From Putridiphycobacter sp965230485 (lineage in GTDB: Bacteria > Bacteroidota > Bacteroidia > Flavobacteriales_D > Crocinitomicaceae), in contig CBDDLA010000001.1 of the NCBI GenBank assembly GCA_965230485.1, positions 2,604,001 to 2,668,000 on the forward strand: 64,000 nt of DNA, in the 5' to 3' direction. Made by a program: the position numbers and the translations under genes. Each line of letters begins with the position of its first letter. Position 1 is the first letter of the stretch. Shown here in pieces: positions 16,777 to 25,989 of the stretch. Below the pieces are notes generated by a model. It had not been told where the DNA came from. It searched no databases and saw only the letters and a program-made list of their open reading frames with translations.

Positions 16777-18237
16777 TTAAGCTGTCCAGGTTGTGCCCTC
16801 GCGGCTATCTTTAATTGTAATACCGGCGGCCAACATTTTATCACGAATAAGATCAGATGTTTCAAAATCTTTATTAGACCGGGCATTTTTCCTAATTTCC
16901 AAAATCACTTCCATCACAGCATTTAATTTTGAATCATTATGATCAGATATGGCATCTAGCCCTAATACCTCAAATATAAATTGGTGCATAGCCGTTGTTA
17001 AAATGGCTTTATCTTCTGATGAAATACTCGCATTCCCGTCATTAACGGAATTAATAAATCTGACTGCATCAAACAAATGTGCAATCAGCACGGGAGTATT
17101 GAAGTCGTCATTCATGGCAATGTAAAAGTCCTTAATTTTATCTTCAACAGATTCAGAACTGTTCTCACTCGTCTTTAGGCCTTCCAAAGTTTTTAGACCA
17201 TTCATTAATTTTTGAAAACCTTTTTCAGAAGCATTCAAGGCTTCAGAAGAAAAATCAAGCACACTTCGGTAATGTGCCTGCATCATAAAAAACCTTACAA
17301 CCATTGGATGATAGGCTTTTTCAAGCAAGTTGTTTTCTCCTGAAAACAGTTCTCTTGGCAGTAAGGTATTCCCTGTCGACTTACTCATTTTTTGACCATT
17401 CAGAGTCAGCATATTGGCATGTAGCCAATAGTTAACAGGTTGTTTACCATTTGATGACTTTCCTTGTGCTACCTCACATTCGTGATGCGGAAACTTTAGA
17501 TCCATTCCACCACCGTGTATGTCGAATTGGTCTCCCAAATATTTAGTCGACATGGCTGTACATTCTAGATGCCAACCTGGAAACCCATCACTCCATGGTG
17601 ATGACCAACGCATAATATGCATAGGAGATGCTTTCTTCCATAGGGCAAAATCTAACGGATTTCTTTTCTCAGATTGCCCATCCAGCTCTCTAGTTCCAGC
17701 AACTAAATCCTCTATTTTTCGGCCTGATAGTTCACCATATTTTTCATTGGCGTTATATTTCTCAACGTCAAAATAAACAGAACCATTGCTTTCATAAGCA
17801 AAACCATTGTCTATTATACTTTTAGTCAGCTCGATTTGCTCAATAATATGACCAGTTGCTGTTGGCTCAATTGTTGGGGGTAAATTATTAAATTGTCTAA
17901 GTATATCGTGAAAATCAACAGTATATTTTTGAACAATTTCCATAGGTTCTAATTGCTCCAGCCTTGCTTTCTTTGAAATTTTATCCTCACCTTCATCTGC
18001 ATCATTTTCCAGATGGCCAGCGTCTGTAATATTTCTAACATATCGAACTTTATACCCCAAAAAACAGAGGTAACGATAAATCATATCGAATGAGATAAAA
18101 GTACGACAGTTCCCAAGGTGAACATCACTGTACACAGTAGGGCCACATACATACATACCTACAAATTTCTCGTGTATAGGCTTAAAAGGCACCTTTTCTC
18201 CTTCCAATGTATTGTATACTTTTAACTCACTTTTCAT
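16777..18237 (-). CDS. cysS: Cysteinyl-tRNA synthetase
   Basis: This class I synthetase charges tRNA-Cys. The 486-residue length is standard. The signature around the HIGH site reads VCGPTVYSDVHLGNCRTF (residues about 29-46), a variant common in Bacteroidota. KMSKSTGN is present near 285-292. Zinc ligands are supplied by C30, the HLECTAMS segment and HHECE. The C-terminal anticodon-binding domain ends with the usual RDKMLAAGITIKDSREGTTW. A TATTTTTG -7-like element lies at 18266-18259, inside the edge of the terminator of the gene upstream. The Tat-type pyrophosphatase follows at 11 bases. Confidence 0.97.
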   Translation of the reverse strand: MKSELKVYNTLEGEKVPFKPIHEKFVGMYVCGPTVYSDVHLGNCRTFISFDMIYRYLCFLGYKVRYVRNITDAGHLENDADEGEDKISKKARLEQLEPMEIVQKYTVDFHDILRQFNNLPPTIEPTATGHIIEQIELTKSIIDNGFAYESNGSVYFDVEKYNANEKYGELSGRKIEDLVAGTRELDGQSEKRNPLDFALWKKASPMHIMRWSSPWSDGFPGWHLECTAMSTKYLGDQFDIHGGGMDLKFPHHECEVAQGKSSNGKQPVNYWLHANMLTLNGQKMSKSTGNTLLPRELFSGENNLLEKAYHPMVVRFFMMQAHYRSVLDFSSEALNASEKGFQKLMNGLKTLEGLKTSENSSESVEDKIKDFYIAMNDDFNTPVLIAHLFDAVRFINSVNDGNASISSEDKAILTTAMHQFIFEVLGLDAISDHNDSKLNAVMEVILEIRKNARSNKDFETSDLIRDKMLAAGITIKDSREGTTWTA

Positions 18238-18258
18238 CTGATCTCATTTTTAGAAGTC

Positions 18259-18266
18259 CAAAAATA
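18259..18266 (-). promoter_or_regulatory. -7 element of the cysS promoter
   Basis: TATTTTTG on the minus strand matches TAnnTTTG and ends 21 bases before the cysS ATG. It abuts the terminator stem at 18268-18298, and no TTG lies at normal spacing. Confidence 0.4.
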
Positions 18267-18267
18267 A

Positions 18268-18298
18268 AAAAACGTCTCGGTTTGACCGAGACGTTTTT
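18268..18298 (-). terminator. Intrinsic terminator after the YwqK-type gene
   Basis: A perfect 14-base stem, AAAAACGTCTCGGT against ACCGAGACGTTTTT with a 3-base loop, has A/T runs on both sides. It sits 23 bases after the stop of the 18322-19203 gene and could work in both directions. Confidence 0.9.
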
Positions 18299-18321
18299 AC
18301 TAAATATAAAAATTAATATTT

Positions 18322-19203
18322 TTAAAGTTGACCGTCGGAATGATATTTACCCGACTTCCATACTTCTATCTTCAATAAAATACCATCTGAGTCATATTTA
18401 TATAATTTACCGTCATATAGTTTACCAGATTTAAATTTACCGTCCATCCAGAGCTCCTCATCATCATTATAAACTTTATTATAACCGTCCCTGTCGAAAA
18501 CCTTTCCTCGCATATTTCCGTTAGCTCCGCTTGGCCCTCCCTTTCCTTCTGTCTCTTCTACAGGTTTAACTTCTAAAGTTTTTACTTCTCTACTTTCAAC
18601 TTTTCCATTTGCTCCATAAATAATAACTTCTTTAACTTGTCCATCTTCAGTGTACCGCACAGCTTTTCCCGTTGTTACACCATTTTGTTTAGTAAAAACA
18701 AATTCTTCTTGTCCATTTGGATAATAGTATTTTTGAACACCCTCCTCCAGACCACTTTTGTTAAACGTCTTTTCTTGGGCCACATTTCCGTTTTCGTAAT
18801 AGGTTTGATAAGTTCCATTCTGCCGTCCATTTACAAAAGTTCCTTTTTCTTTAACTTTACCTGAGGCGTACATTTTGGTATATTCTCCTTTTGGTCTTCC
18901 ATCTTTAAACTCACCTATAATTCTTGGTGTTTTTCCATCCTTGTGATATTTGGTCCACAAACCATCTTTTCTATTGTCAGAATAAGTTCCTTCTTCAATT
19001 TTACCATTTTCAGGATAACCACTATTTGGTCTGTCTTTTCCAAGGATTAACCAACGGCCTTGCTTTCTACCTTGCTTATCTTTTTTGTTTATATCTCCAT
19101 CTTCATCAGATTGTTGTGAATAAATAAATGACAAAACCGGATTAGGACTAGCATAAGAAACAAGCCCAAAAGAGAGAATACTTGATAAGATAAAAAGTCG
19201 CAT
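18322..19203 (-). CDS. Exported YwqK/MORN-type repeat protein
   Basis: A protein of about 293 residues with a signal peptide (LFILSSILSFGLVSYASP). Its body consists of repeated YxxGxxKExGxF-like units such as GKIEEGTYSDNRKDGLW, GTFVNGRQNGTYQTYYENG and GVQKYYYPNGQEEF. These are MORN_2/YwqK repeats, which form a beta-hairpin ladder. Databases often call them 'YwqK family antitoxin', but nothing here suggests a toxin partner. The region near residues 205-225 is a Glu/Gly-rich linker. The start may be the ATG at 19209 or at 19203; the second is listed because the hydrophobic segment begins there. The function of this exported repeat protein is unknown. Confidence 0.8.
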   Translation of the reverse strand: MRLFILSSILSFGLVSYASPNPVLSFIYSQQSDEDGDINKKDKQGRKQGRWLILGKDRPNSGYPENGKIEEGTYSDNRKDGLWTKYHKDGKTPRIIGEFKDGRPKGEYTKMYASGKVKEKGTFVNGRQNGTYQTYYENGNVAQEKTFNKSGLEEGVQKYYYPNGQEEFVFTKQNGVTTGKAVRYTEDGQVKEVIIYGANGKVESREVKTLEVKPVEETEGKGGPSGANGNMRGKVFDRDGYNKVYNDDEELWMDGKFKSGKLYDGKLYKYDSDGILLKIEVWKSGKYHSDGQL

Positions 19204-19299
19204 GATCATTAATCGTTAGGGATTCTAATTTAACATTTTTTTAATAATCGCACCTGCATTTTCGACAAATACTCTAAAATATTGGATAAATCACCCCGA

Positions 19300-20241
19300 T
19301 TAGTCGACGACTACATTCTCAAGCATGATATTGGTCAATTTATCAATATCATAATTTGGTCGCCATCCCCAATCTAACTGCGCTTGGGAGTCGTCAATAC
19401 TTCTTGGCCAAGTGTCTGCAATAGCTTGTCTAAAATCAGGCTTATAAATAATTTTAAATGAAGGGATTATTTTCTGGATCGAGTTGTGAATTTCAGATGG
19501 CGTAAACGAAACACCTGATATATTATAGCTAGACCGTATTTTGATTTGGTCTTTGGGCGCCTCCATTAAATTAATGGTGGCACGAATGGCATCTTCCATA
19601 TACATCATTGGTAAGCCAGTATTTTCTGATAAAAAACATGTAAAAGTTTCTCCTTTTTTGGCGGAGTAAAAAATATCAACGGCATAATCAGTAGTCCCGC
19701 CGCCAGGAAGAGAGGTATATGAAATTAAGCCAGGATAACGGATACTTCTTACGTCTACGCCATACTTATTATGGTAGTACTCACACCAGCGTTCACCAGC
19801 TTGCTTACTAATACCATAGACAGTGGTAGGTTCCATTATAGTAATTTGAGGGGTATTAATTTTGGGAGTTGTGGGTCCAAAAACCGCAATCGAACTAGGC
19901 CAGAAAACTTTATCAATTATTTTATCTTTGGCTAAATTAAGTACGTTAAAAAGTCCGTCCATATTTAGTTTCCAGGCAAATTCAGGATGTTTTTCAGCAG
20001 TAGCGGATAGCAGAGCAGCTAATAAATATATTTCTTTAATAGCGTATTTTTCCACTAAAGATTTAAGTGCTTTAAGGTCAAGAATGTCCAAGATTTCAAA
20101 AGGTCCTTCTTTTAGCGAAGAATGACTTGGGGCTTTAATGTCTGAAGCGATAATTGCATCATTTCCAAACTTTGCCCTGAGACCCAAGACTAATTCTGTG
20201 CCAATTTGGCCAGCTGAACCGACAACTAAAATCTTTTTCAT
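19300..20241 (-). CDS. tdh: L-threonine 3-dehydrogenase, SDR/epimerase type
   Basis: The enzyme oxidises threonine to 2-amino-3-ketobutyrate with NAD. The 313-residue protein is of the extended short-chain dehydrogenase type known from Flavobacterium, unlike the zinc-dependent enzyme of E. coli. It has the N-terminal nucleotide-binding GSAGQIG motif (residues 8-14), the YGISK catalytic pair with the preceding SSIAVFGP, and the diagnostic ISYTSLPGGGTTDYAVDIF stretch. The C-terminal half has PMMYMEDAIRATINLM. A complete promoter lies upstream, and the gene is divergent from the aromatic catabolism block. Confidence 0.93.
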   Translation of the reverse strand: MKKILVVGSAGQIGTELVLGLRAKFGNDAIIASDIKAPSHSSLKEGPFEILDILDLKALKSLVEKYAIKEIYLLAALLSATAEKHPEFAWKLNMDGLFNVLNLAKDKIIDKVFWPSSIAVFGPTTPKINTPQITIMEPTTVYGISKQAGERWCEYYHNKYGVDVRSIRYPGLISYTSLPGGGTTDYAVDIFYSAKKGETFTCFLSENTGLPMMYMEDAIRATINLMEAPKDQIKIRSSYNISGVSFTPSEIHNSIQKIIPSFKIIYKPDFRQAIADTWPRSIDDSQAQLDWGWRPNYDIDKLTNIMLENVVVD

Positions 20242-20257
20242 TGCATTCCTTTTGACA

Positions 20258-20290
20258 CAAAAATATATTTTATTTTTAAATCTGAATCAA
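20258..20290 (-). promoter_or_regulatory. Promoter of the threonine dehydrogenase gene
   Basis: On the minus strand TTG at 20290-20288 and TATTTTTG at 20265-20258 are 22 bases apart. The -7 element ends 16 bases before the ATG at 20241. Confidence 0.65.
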
Positions 20291-20321
20291 AATCTAAGAT
20301 AGTCCATTAAATAAGTTTTGC

Positions 20322-20329
20322 TATATTTG
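20322..20329 (+). promoter_or_regulatory. -7 element before the hmgA leader
   Basis: TATATTTG matches TAnnTTTG and would place transcription start about 20335, just upstream of the 21-codon leader ORF. A clear TTG at standard spacing is absent. Confidence 0.45.
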
Positions 20330-20351
20330 TTAAGCTACCCAAACGGACATA

Positions 20352-20417
20352 ATGAAAAGTAATTGGACGGGTTTATTGAGTTATTTGAGATTCCTTATTA
20401 TCAGGAATCCAGAATGA
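20352..20417 (+). CDS. Possible leader peptide before hmgA (21 codons)
   Basis: A short ATG ORF with stop TGA at 20415-20417 lies between the -7 element at 20322 and hmgA. The encoded peptide has 21 residues, including W5, Y11 and F14, i.e. each of the aromatic amino acids. A 7-base-pair hairpin (GATTCCT at 20389-20395 with AGGAATC at 20403-20409) lies inside its 3' half. A second hairpin with a T-run follows at 20438-20460. This arrangement resembles leader-peptide attenuation, but an ORF of this size can easily occur by chance, so translation is unproven. Confidence 0.35.
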   Translation: MKSNWTGLLSYLRFLIIRNPE

Positions 20418-20460
20418 CTTTGGTCTTCTTATTTTAAGGAACTAAACGTTCCGAATTTTT
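20389..20460 (+). promoter_or_regulatory. Two hairpins in the hmgA leader
   Basis: Hairpin one has a 7-base stem (20389-20395/20403-20409). Hairpin two is GGAAC/GTTCC (20438-20442/20448-20452) and is followed by GAATTTTT, a weak terminator-like signal ending 20 bases before the hmgA ATG. They could control read-through into the operon; neither is strong enough to call a functional terminator. Confidence 0.4.
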
Positions 20461-20480
20461 CAATTTCAACTTAATAAATT

Positions 20481-21641
20481 ATGCCTAGATATCATACATT
20501 GGGAAAAATCCCACCTAAAAGACATACAACCTTTGAAAAACCAAATGGAGGATTGTATCAAGAAGAATTATTTGGCACCGCAGGCTTTGTCGGGATGTCA
20601 TCATTAATATACCATCTTCATCCACCAACTGTAGTTACTGAGGTGAGACAACTTGAAGACCTTAGTCCAAAAATTGCCATTGAAAAAAACATGAAAGCGT
20701 TAAGTTTTAAGGGTTTTTCGGTGCCTGAGGAAGATGATTTCATTAAAAGCCGGAAAACACTTTTGGTAAATAAAGACCTGCATATTGGTTTAGCAGCACC
20801 TAAAAATTTTTCGAAAGACTATTTTTATAGAAATAGTGATGCAGATGAGATGCTTTTTGTGCATAAAGGAAGCGGGAAACTTCGTACCATGTACGGCAAT
20901 ATTGATTTTAAATATGGAGATTATCTAATAATTCCGCGTGGTATTACGTACCAAATTGATTTTGATAGTGCAGAAAATAGATTGTTATATGTAGAATCAT
21001 TTAGTCCTATTGTGACGCCAAAAAGGTACCGTAATAACTTTGGACAAATGTTAGAGCATTCTCCTTTTTGTGAACGTGATTTTAGATTACCTACTGACTT
21101 ACAGACACATGATGAAAAGGGGGAGTTTAGAGTATTATCTAAAAAGCAAGGATTGTTGTGGGAATATACACATCAATACCACCCATTTGATGCAGTTGGA
21201 TGGGATGGTTTCCATTATCCATATGCGTTTTCTATTCATGATTTTGAACCAATTACTGGACGAATTCATCAACCACCACCTGTTCATCAACAATGGGAAG
21301 CAAATGGATTTGTAGTGTGTTCATTCGTTCCAAGAATGTACGATTATCATCCTAAAGCAATTCCAGCACCTTACCACCATAGTAATATTGATTCTGAAGA
21401 ATTGCTTTACTATGTAGATGGAGACTTTATGAGTAGAAATAATATAGAAAAAGGAATGATTACGCTTCACCCAGGCGGCATTCCTCATGGCCCTCACCCA
21501 GGAGCAATAGAAAGAAGCGTAGGTAAAACCCACACGGAAGAATTGGCCGTGATGATTGACCCATTCAGTCCAATGATGATAACTGAAGAGGCCATGAAGT
21601 TAGAAGCTGAGGATTATTATAAGAGTTGGATAACAGAGTAA
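20481..21641 (+). CDS. hmgA: Homogentisate 1,2-dioxygenase
   Basis: This Fe(II) enzyme opens the ring of homogentisate to maleylacetoacetate in tyrosine and phenylalanine breakdown. The 386-residue cupin-fold protein is in the range of bacterial homologues. The characteristic PPPVHQQWEANGFVVCSF and PRMYDYHPKAIPAPYHHSN segments are present as pieces. Iron ligands by family comparison are the second histidine of YHHSN, the glutamate six residues later (DSEE) and the histidine of GGIPHGPH. It is the first gene of the aromatic block and is followed by its upstream pathway enzyme, the hydroxyphenylpyruvate dioxygenase, after 54 bases. Confidence 0.95.
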   Translation: MPRYHTLGKIPPKRHTTFEKPNGGLYQEELFGTAGFVGMSSLIYHLHPPTVVTEVRQLEDLSPKIAIEKNMKALSFKGFSVPEEDDFIKSRKTLLVNKDLHIGLAAPKNFSKDYFYRNSDADEMLFVHKGSGKLRTMYGNIDFKYGDYLIIPRGITYQIDFDSAENRLLYVESFSPIVTPKRYRNNFGQMLEHSPFCERDFRLPTDLQTHDEKGEFRVLSKKQGLLWEYTHQYHPFDAVGWDGFHYPYAFSIHDFEPITGRIHQPPPVHQQWEANGFVVCSFVPRMYDYHPKAIPAPYHHSNIDSEELLYYVDGDFMSRNNIEKGMITLHPGGIPHGPHPGAIERSVGKTHTEELAVMIDPFSPMMITEEAMKLEAEDYYKSWITE

Positions 21642-21695
21642 ATTTGATTTAAAGAGAATGGAGTATTTGTTAATCAGGTAGTCCAAAAAAACAAA

Positions 21696-22859
<1,164 letters not shown>

Positions 22860-22864
22860 TTTAG

Positions 22865-22903
22865 GTTAATAGTTGCTAGTGAATGAGAAAGTCAACTAAT
22901 AAC
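22865..22903 (+). repeat. Inverted repeat between hppD and the hydroxyanthranilate dioxygenase gene
   Basis: GTTAATAGTTG at 22865-22875 pairs with CAACTAATAAC at 22893-22903, matching at 10 of 11 positions with a 17-base loop. It ends 28 bases before the next ATG. No T-run follows, so it is not an ordinary terminator. Confidence 0.5.
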
Positions 22904-22931
22904 TGTTTACTATTAATTAATAACAAAAAAT

Positions 22932-23453
22932 ATGATTTTACCACCATTTAATTTCAAGCAATGGATTGACGATAACCGTGATAAACTAAAACCACCAGTT
23001 GGAAACCAGGTTGTATATAAAGATACTGAGTTTATTATTATGGTTGTTGGAGGACCAAATGCCCGAAAGGATTTTCACTATAACGAAGGCGAAGAGTTTT
23101 TCTATCAAATTGAGGGTGATATCACTCTTCCAATTGTGGAGGATGGAAAGATAAGGACTGTTGAAATAAAAGAAGGGGATATATTTTTGCTACCACCAAG
23201 GGTACCACATTCTCCTCAAAGACCAGCCAATACTGTTGGTTTGGTAATTGAAAGAATGCGAAGACCTGATGAATTGGATTATTGCATGTGGTTTTGTGAA
23301 AATTGCAATAATGAATTGCATAAGGAAAGTTTTCACTTAGGCGATATTGTAGAGCAATTACCTAGGATTTTGGATAACTTTTACGCTGATCAGTCGTTGG
23401 TAACCTGTAAAAAATGTGGGACAGTCATGGAGAAACCCCAATTGAAGCAATAA
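22932..23453 (+). CDS. haaO: 3-hydroxyanthranilate 3,4-dioxygenase
   Basis: The enzyme opens the ring of 3-hydroxyanthranilate to 2-amino-3-carboxymuconate semialdehyde, the branch point to quinolinate/NAD or to full degradation. The 173-residue single-cupin protein has the metal-binding sequence around HYNEGEEFFYQIEG (residues about 47-60) and LPPRVPHSPQRP (near 88-99). A C-terminal rubredoxin-like metal site of the bacterial form is seen as CENCNNE and CKKCGTVMEKP. It is followed after 33 bases by kynurenine monooxygenase, and the two probably form one unit. Confidence 0.95.
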   Translation: MILPPFNFKQWIDDNRDKLKPPVGNQVVYKDTEFIIMVVGGPNARKDFHYNEGEEFFYQIEGDITLPIVEDGKIRTVEIKEGDIFLLPPRVPHSPQRPANTVGLVIERMRRPDELDYCMWFCENCNNELHKESFHLGDIVEQLPRILDNFYADQSLVTCKKCGTVMEKPQLKQ

Positions 23454-23486
23454 AAACGACAGTACCAAATTTCAAAACAATAATAA

Positions 23487-24845
23487 ATGAAAACAGCAAC
23501 TATTGTAGGAGCAGGATTAGCAGGTTCTTTATGGGCAGTATATCTTGCAAAAGCAGGATATAAAGTCACTATTTTCGAAAGACGTCCCGACATTAGATTG
23601 GCTGAAATTCAGGCCGGCAAATCAATTAATTTGGCATTGTCACACAGAGGGTGGGAAGCATTACGTGCGGTTGGTGTTGACCATCATGTCAATGAACTAG
23701 CTATTCCAATGACAGGACGAATTATGCATAGTTTAACAGGTGAATTGACCTATCAACCATATGGACAGGAAGGACAAGCAATTTATTCTGTGTCAAGGGG
23801 GGGATTGAATGCCAAAATGATGAATGTGGCTGAAAAAGAATACGGTGCAACCATTCACTATAATATGCAGTGCACAGGTGGGAATTTGGATGAAGGGATT
23901 GTATACCTTACTAATAAACTTACAGGTGAAAAATCAGAGCATCAATCAGATGTTGTATTTGCATGTGACGGTGCTTATTCAGCATTACGATATAAAGCTT
24001 TTCAAAAGCTAGATCGGTTTGATTACAGCCAAGATTTTGTAGATGACGGTTACAAAGAACTTCTATTGCCCGCTAATGAAGATGGTTCTTATAAATTGGA
24101 TAAAAACGCCCTGCATATTTGGCCCAGAGGTCGTTTTATGCTAATTGCTTTAGCCAATGAAGATGGTACCTTTACCTGCACTTTATTCATGCCTTTTGAA
24201 GGAGACAAAAATGCGTTTGACAAAATAAATACCAAGTCAGAAATTGAAGCATTTATGCAAAGTACCTTTCCTGACTTTTACGAAATGTGTCCAGACGTTG
24301 TTGAACAGTGGGGTACACATCCATTATCGAGTTTAGCCATTATGCGGTGTTACCCTTGGACGCACGGGAAAGCGGCCCTAATGGGAGATGCAGCTCATGC
24401 CACCGTACCATTTTATGGCCAAGGAATGAATGCTAGCTTGGAAGACTGCCATAGAATGGGTATGTTAATGGAGGAGCACAATCATAATTGGGAGACGATA
24501 TTTAAAGCCTACCAAAAAGAAAGAAAACCTAATGGGGATGCGGTTCAAGAATTATCAAAACACAATTATTTGGTCATGAGAGATTTTGTAGCAGATCCAG
24601 AATTCTTACTTCAGAAGAAATTTGAAAATAGAATTCAAGAATTGTACCCTGAAAAATACGTAGCACTCTACTCAATGGTTTCATTCTCATCCATTCCTTA
24701 CGCGGAAGCATGGAAAAAGGGACAAGAACAAGATGATTACATTAAAGGATTGATGAAGCAACATGATATTGAAAACCTCATGAATGAGAACAAAATTGAT
24801 GAGCTGATTCACTCTATTTTTAAAGATAAATTAGTTACCAATTAA
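23487..24845 (+). CDS. kmo: Kynurenine 3-monooxygenase
   Basis: An FAD-dependent aromatic hydroxylase that converts kynurenine to 3-hydroxykynurenine with NADPH and O2. The 452-residue protein has the FAD-binding GAGLAGSLWAVYLAKAG at residues 8-24, followed by a dinucleotide-binding acidic turn. A second FAD motif, ALMGDAAHATVPFYGQGMN, lies near 296-314 with the ASLEDC continuation. The C-terminus lacks the membrane-anchoring helix of eukaryotic enzymes, so it is probably soluble. Kynureninase, needed to link its product to the preceding gene's enzyme, is not in this window. Confidence 0.95.
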   Translation: MKTATIVGAGLAGSLWAVYLAKAGYKVTIFERRPDIRLAEIQAGKSINLALSHRGWEALRAVGVDHHVNELAIPMTGRIMHSLTGELTYQPYGQEGQAIYSVSRGGLNAKMMNVAEKEYGATIHYNMQCTGGNLDEGIVYLTNKLTGEKSEHQSDVVFACDGAYSALRYKAFQKLDRFDYSQDFVDDGYKELLLPANEDGSYKLDKNALHIWPRGRFMLIALANEDGTFTCTLFMPFEGDKNAFDKINTKSEIEAFMQSTFPDFYEMCPDVVEQWGTHPLSSLAIMRCYPWTHGKAALMGDAAHATVPFYGQGMNASLEDCHRMGMLMEEHNHNWETIFKAYQKERKPNGDAVQELSKHNYLVMRDFVADPEFLLQKKFENRIQELYPEKYVALYSMVSFSSIPYAEAWKKGQEQDDYIKGLMKQHDIENLMNENKIDELIHSIFKDKLVTN

Positions 24846-24924
24846 TGCCCAAAAATGATCATATTGTTTTTGAGGTCTGTTTACTAAATGGAGTTGCAGA
24901 CTATTTGAATATAAAGTCTCCCTT

Positions 24925-24992
24925 CTCTTAATTAACTAATGCTGAGCAGAACTGAAGCATTAGGTAGCGTAAGTAAAAATTTTAATTAAGAG
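24925..24992 (+). promoter_or_regulatory. Nested hairpin at the tryptophan dioxygenase start
   Basis: An outer stem of 11 perfect pairs (CTCTTAATTAA at 24925-24935 with TTAATTAAGAG at 24982-24992) is stacked on an inner stem of 8 pairs (CTAATGCT at 24936-24943 with AGCATTAG at 24956-24963). The inner loop is 12 bases, and an 18-base single-sided segment lies between the right arms. The right outer arm ends two bases before the ATG at 24995, so it would hide the initiation region. It may be a regulatory RNA element. Confidence 0.6.
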
Positions 24993-24994
24993 TA

Positions 24995-25936
24995 ATGACA
25001 AGAGAAGACATATTAAAAGCAATTGACGAAAAATATAAGGCGATGGGGCAAGATCCTGATGTACATTTATCAGGTTTGTTATACGCTGAACCCATGAAAT
25101 ATTGGGATTTTATTCAAGTAGATGCTCTGCTTGGTTTACAAACTCAAAGGACCCAACTTCCTGATGAGATGGTATTTATTATGTATCATCAAATCAATGA
25201 GTTATTATTCAAAATGATTTTATGGGAAATGGGGCAAATTTCACATACAGAAAATATTCAACCCGGAAAATTCGAGATGCACCTGATGCGTGTGAGTCGT
25301 TACTTTGATGTATTGGCCAATTCATTCACGGTTATGGGAGATGGCATGGAAGTATCACAGTATATGAAGTTTAGGGACACCTTAACGCCTGCCAGTGGGT
25401 TTCAAAGTGCTCAATATCGTCAAATTGAAATTGCATCAACCGAGTTGATTAACTTAATTGACGCTAGATTTAGAGATAACATTGACCGAAATACCCCATA
25501 TGAACATGCTTTTGAGCACATGTATTGGCAAGCTGCAGGTAAAGATTTTAAAACTGGAAAAAAAAGTAAGCTATTGACCAACTTTGAAGAAAAGTATAAA
25601 AAGGAATTGATTGATTGGATGAAAGAATACAACTTAGTCAATCTATGGACCAAGTTTAAGGCCCTCCCAGAAGATTTTAAAGCCAATAAAGCCCTAATAA
25701 ATGCTATGCGTCATTACGACCATACGGTTAACATTAAATGGGTTATGCATCATTATCATGCAGCAGCTAAGTACCTTGATAGTGGTGAAGGTAACGCAGA
25801 AGCCACAGGTGGTAGTGAATGGCATAAGTACATGCATCCTAAATATCAAAGACGCATTTTCTTCCCTGATTTATGGAGCAAAGAAGAGTTGGACAATTGG
25901 GGCATTACCAATTTAGACGGATACGAAACCGTATAA
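24995..25936 (+). CDS. kynA: Tryptophan 2,3-dioxygenase
   Basis: This haem enzyme oxidises tryptophan to N-formylkynurenine, the entry step of the kynurenine pathway. The 313-residue helical protein shows the family segments FIMYHQINELLFKMILWEM (residues about 61-79), the ASGFQSAQYRQIE segment near 128-140, and the late KYLDSGEGNAEATGGSEWHKYM region that shapes the tryptophan site. The 149-base gap from kmo holds a strong nested hairpin, suggesting separate control. No formamidase gene is seen downstream; a leucine-rich-repeat gene follows instead. Confidence 0.95.
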   Translation: MTREDILKAIDEKYKAMGQDPDVHLSGLLYAEPMKYWDFIQVDALLGLQTQRTQLPDEMVFIMYHQINELLFKMILWEMGQISHTENIQPGKFEMHLMRVSRYFDVLANSFTVMGDGMEVSQYMKFRDTLTPASGFQSAQYRQIEIASTELINLIDARFRDNIDRNTPYEHAFEHMYWQAAGKDFKTGKKSKLLTNFEEKYKKELIDWMKEYNLVNLWTKFKALPEDFKANKALINAMRHYDHTVNIKWVMHHYHAAAKYLDSGEGNAEATGGSEWHKYMHPKYQRRIFFPDLWSKEELDNWGITNLDGYETV

Positions 25937-25989
25937 GACTATAGAAACAGCTTTTTGGAACAATAATTGGTACAAGTATTATAAAAAAG

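Noticed and set aside
18322..19203. Toxin-antitoxin system suggested by YwqK-type repeats (also at 32464-32859)
   Set aside because: Both proteins carry export or lipoprotein signals and no toxin-like gene is adjacent; the family name is historical.
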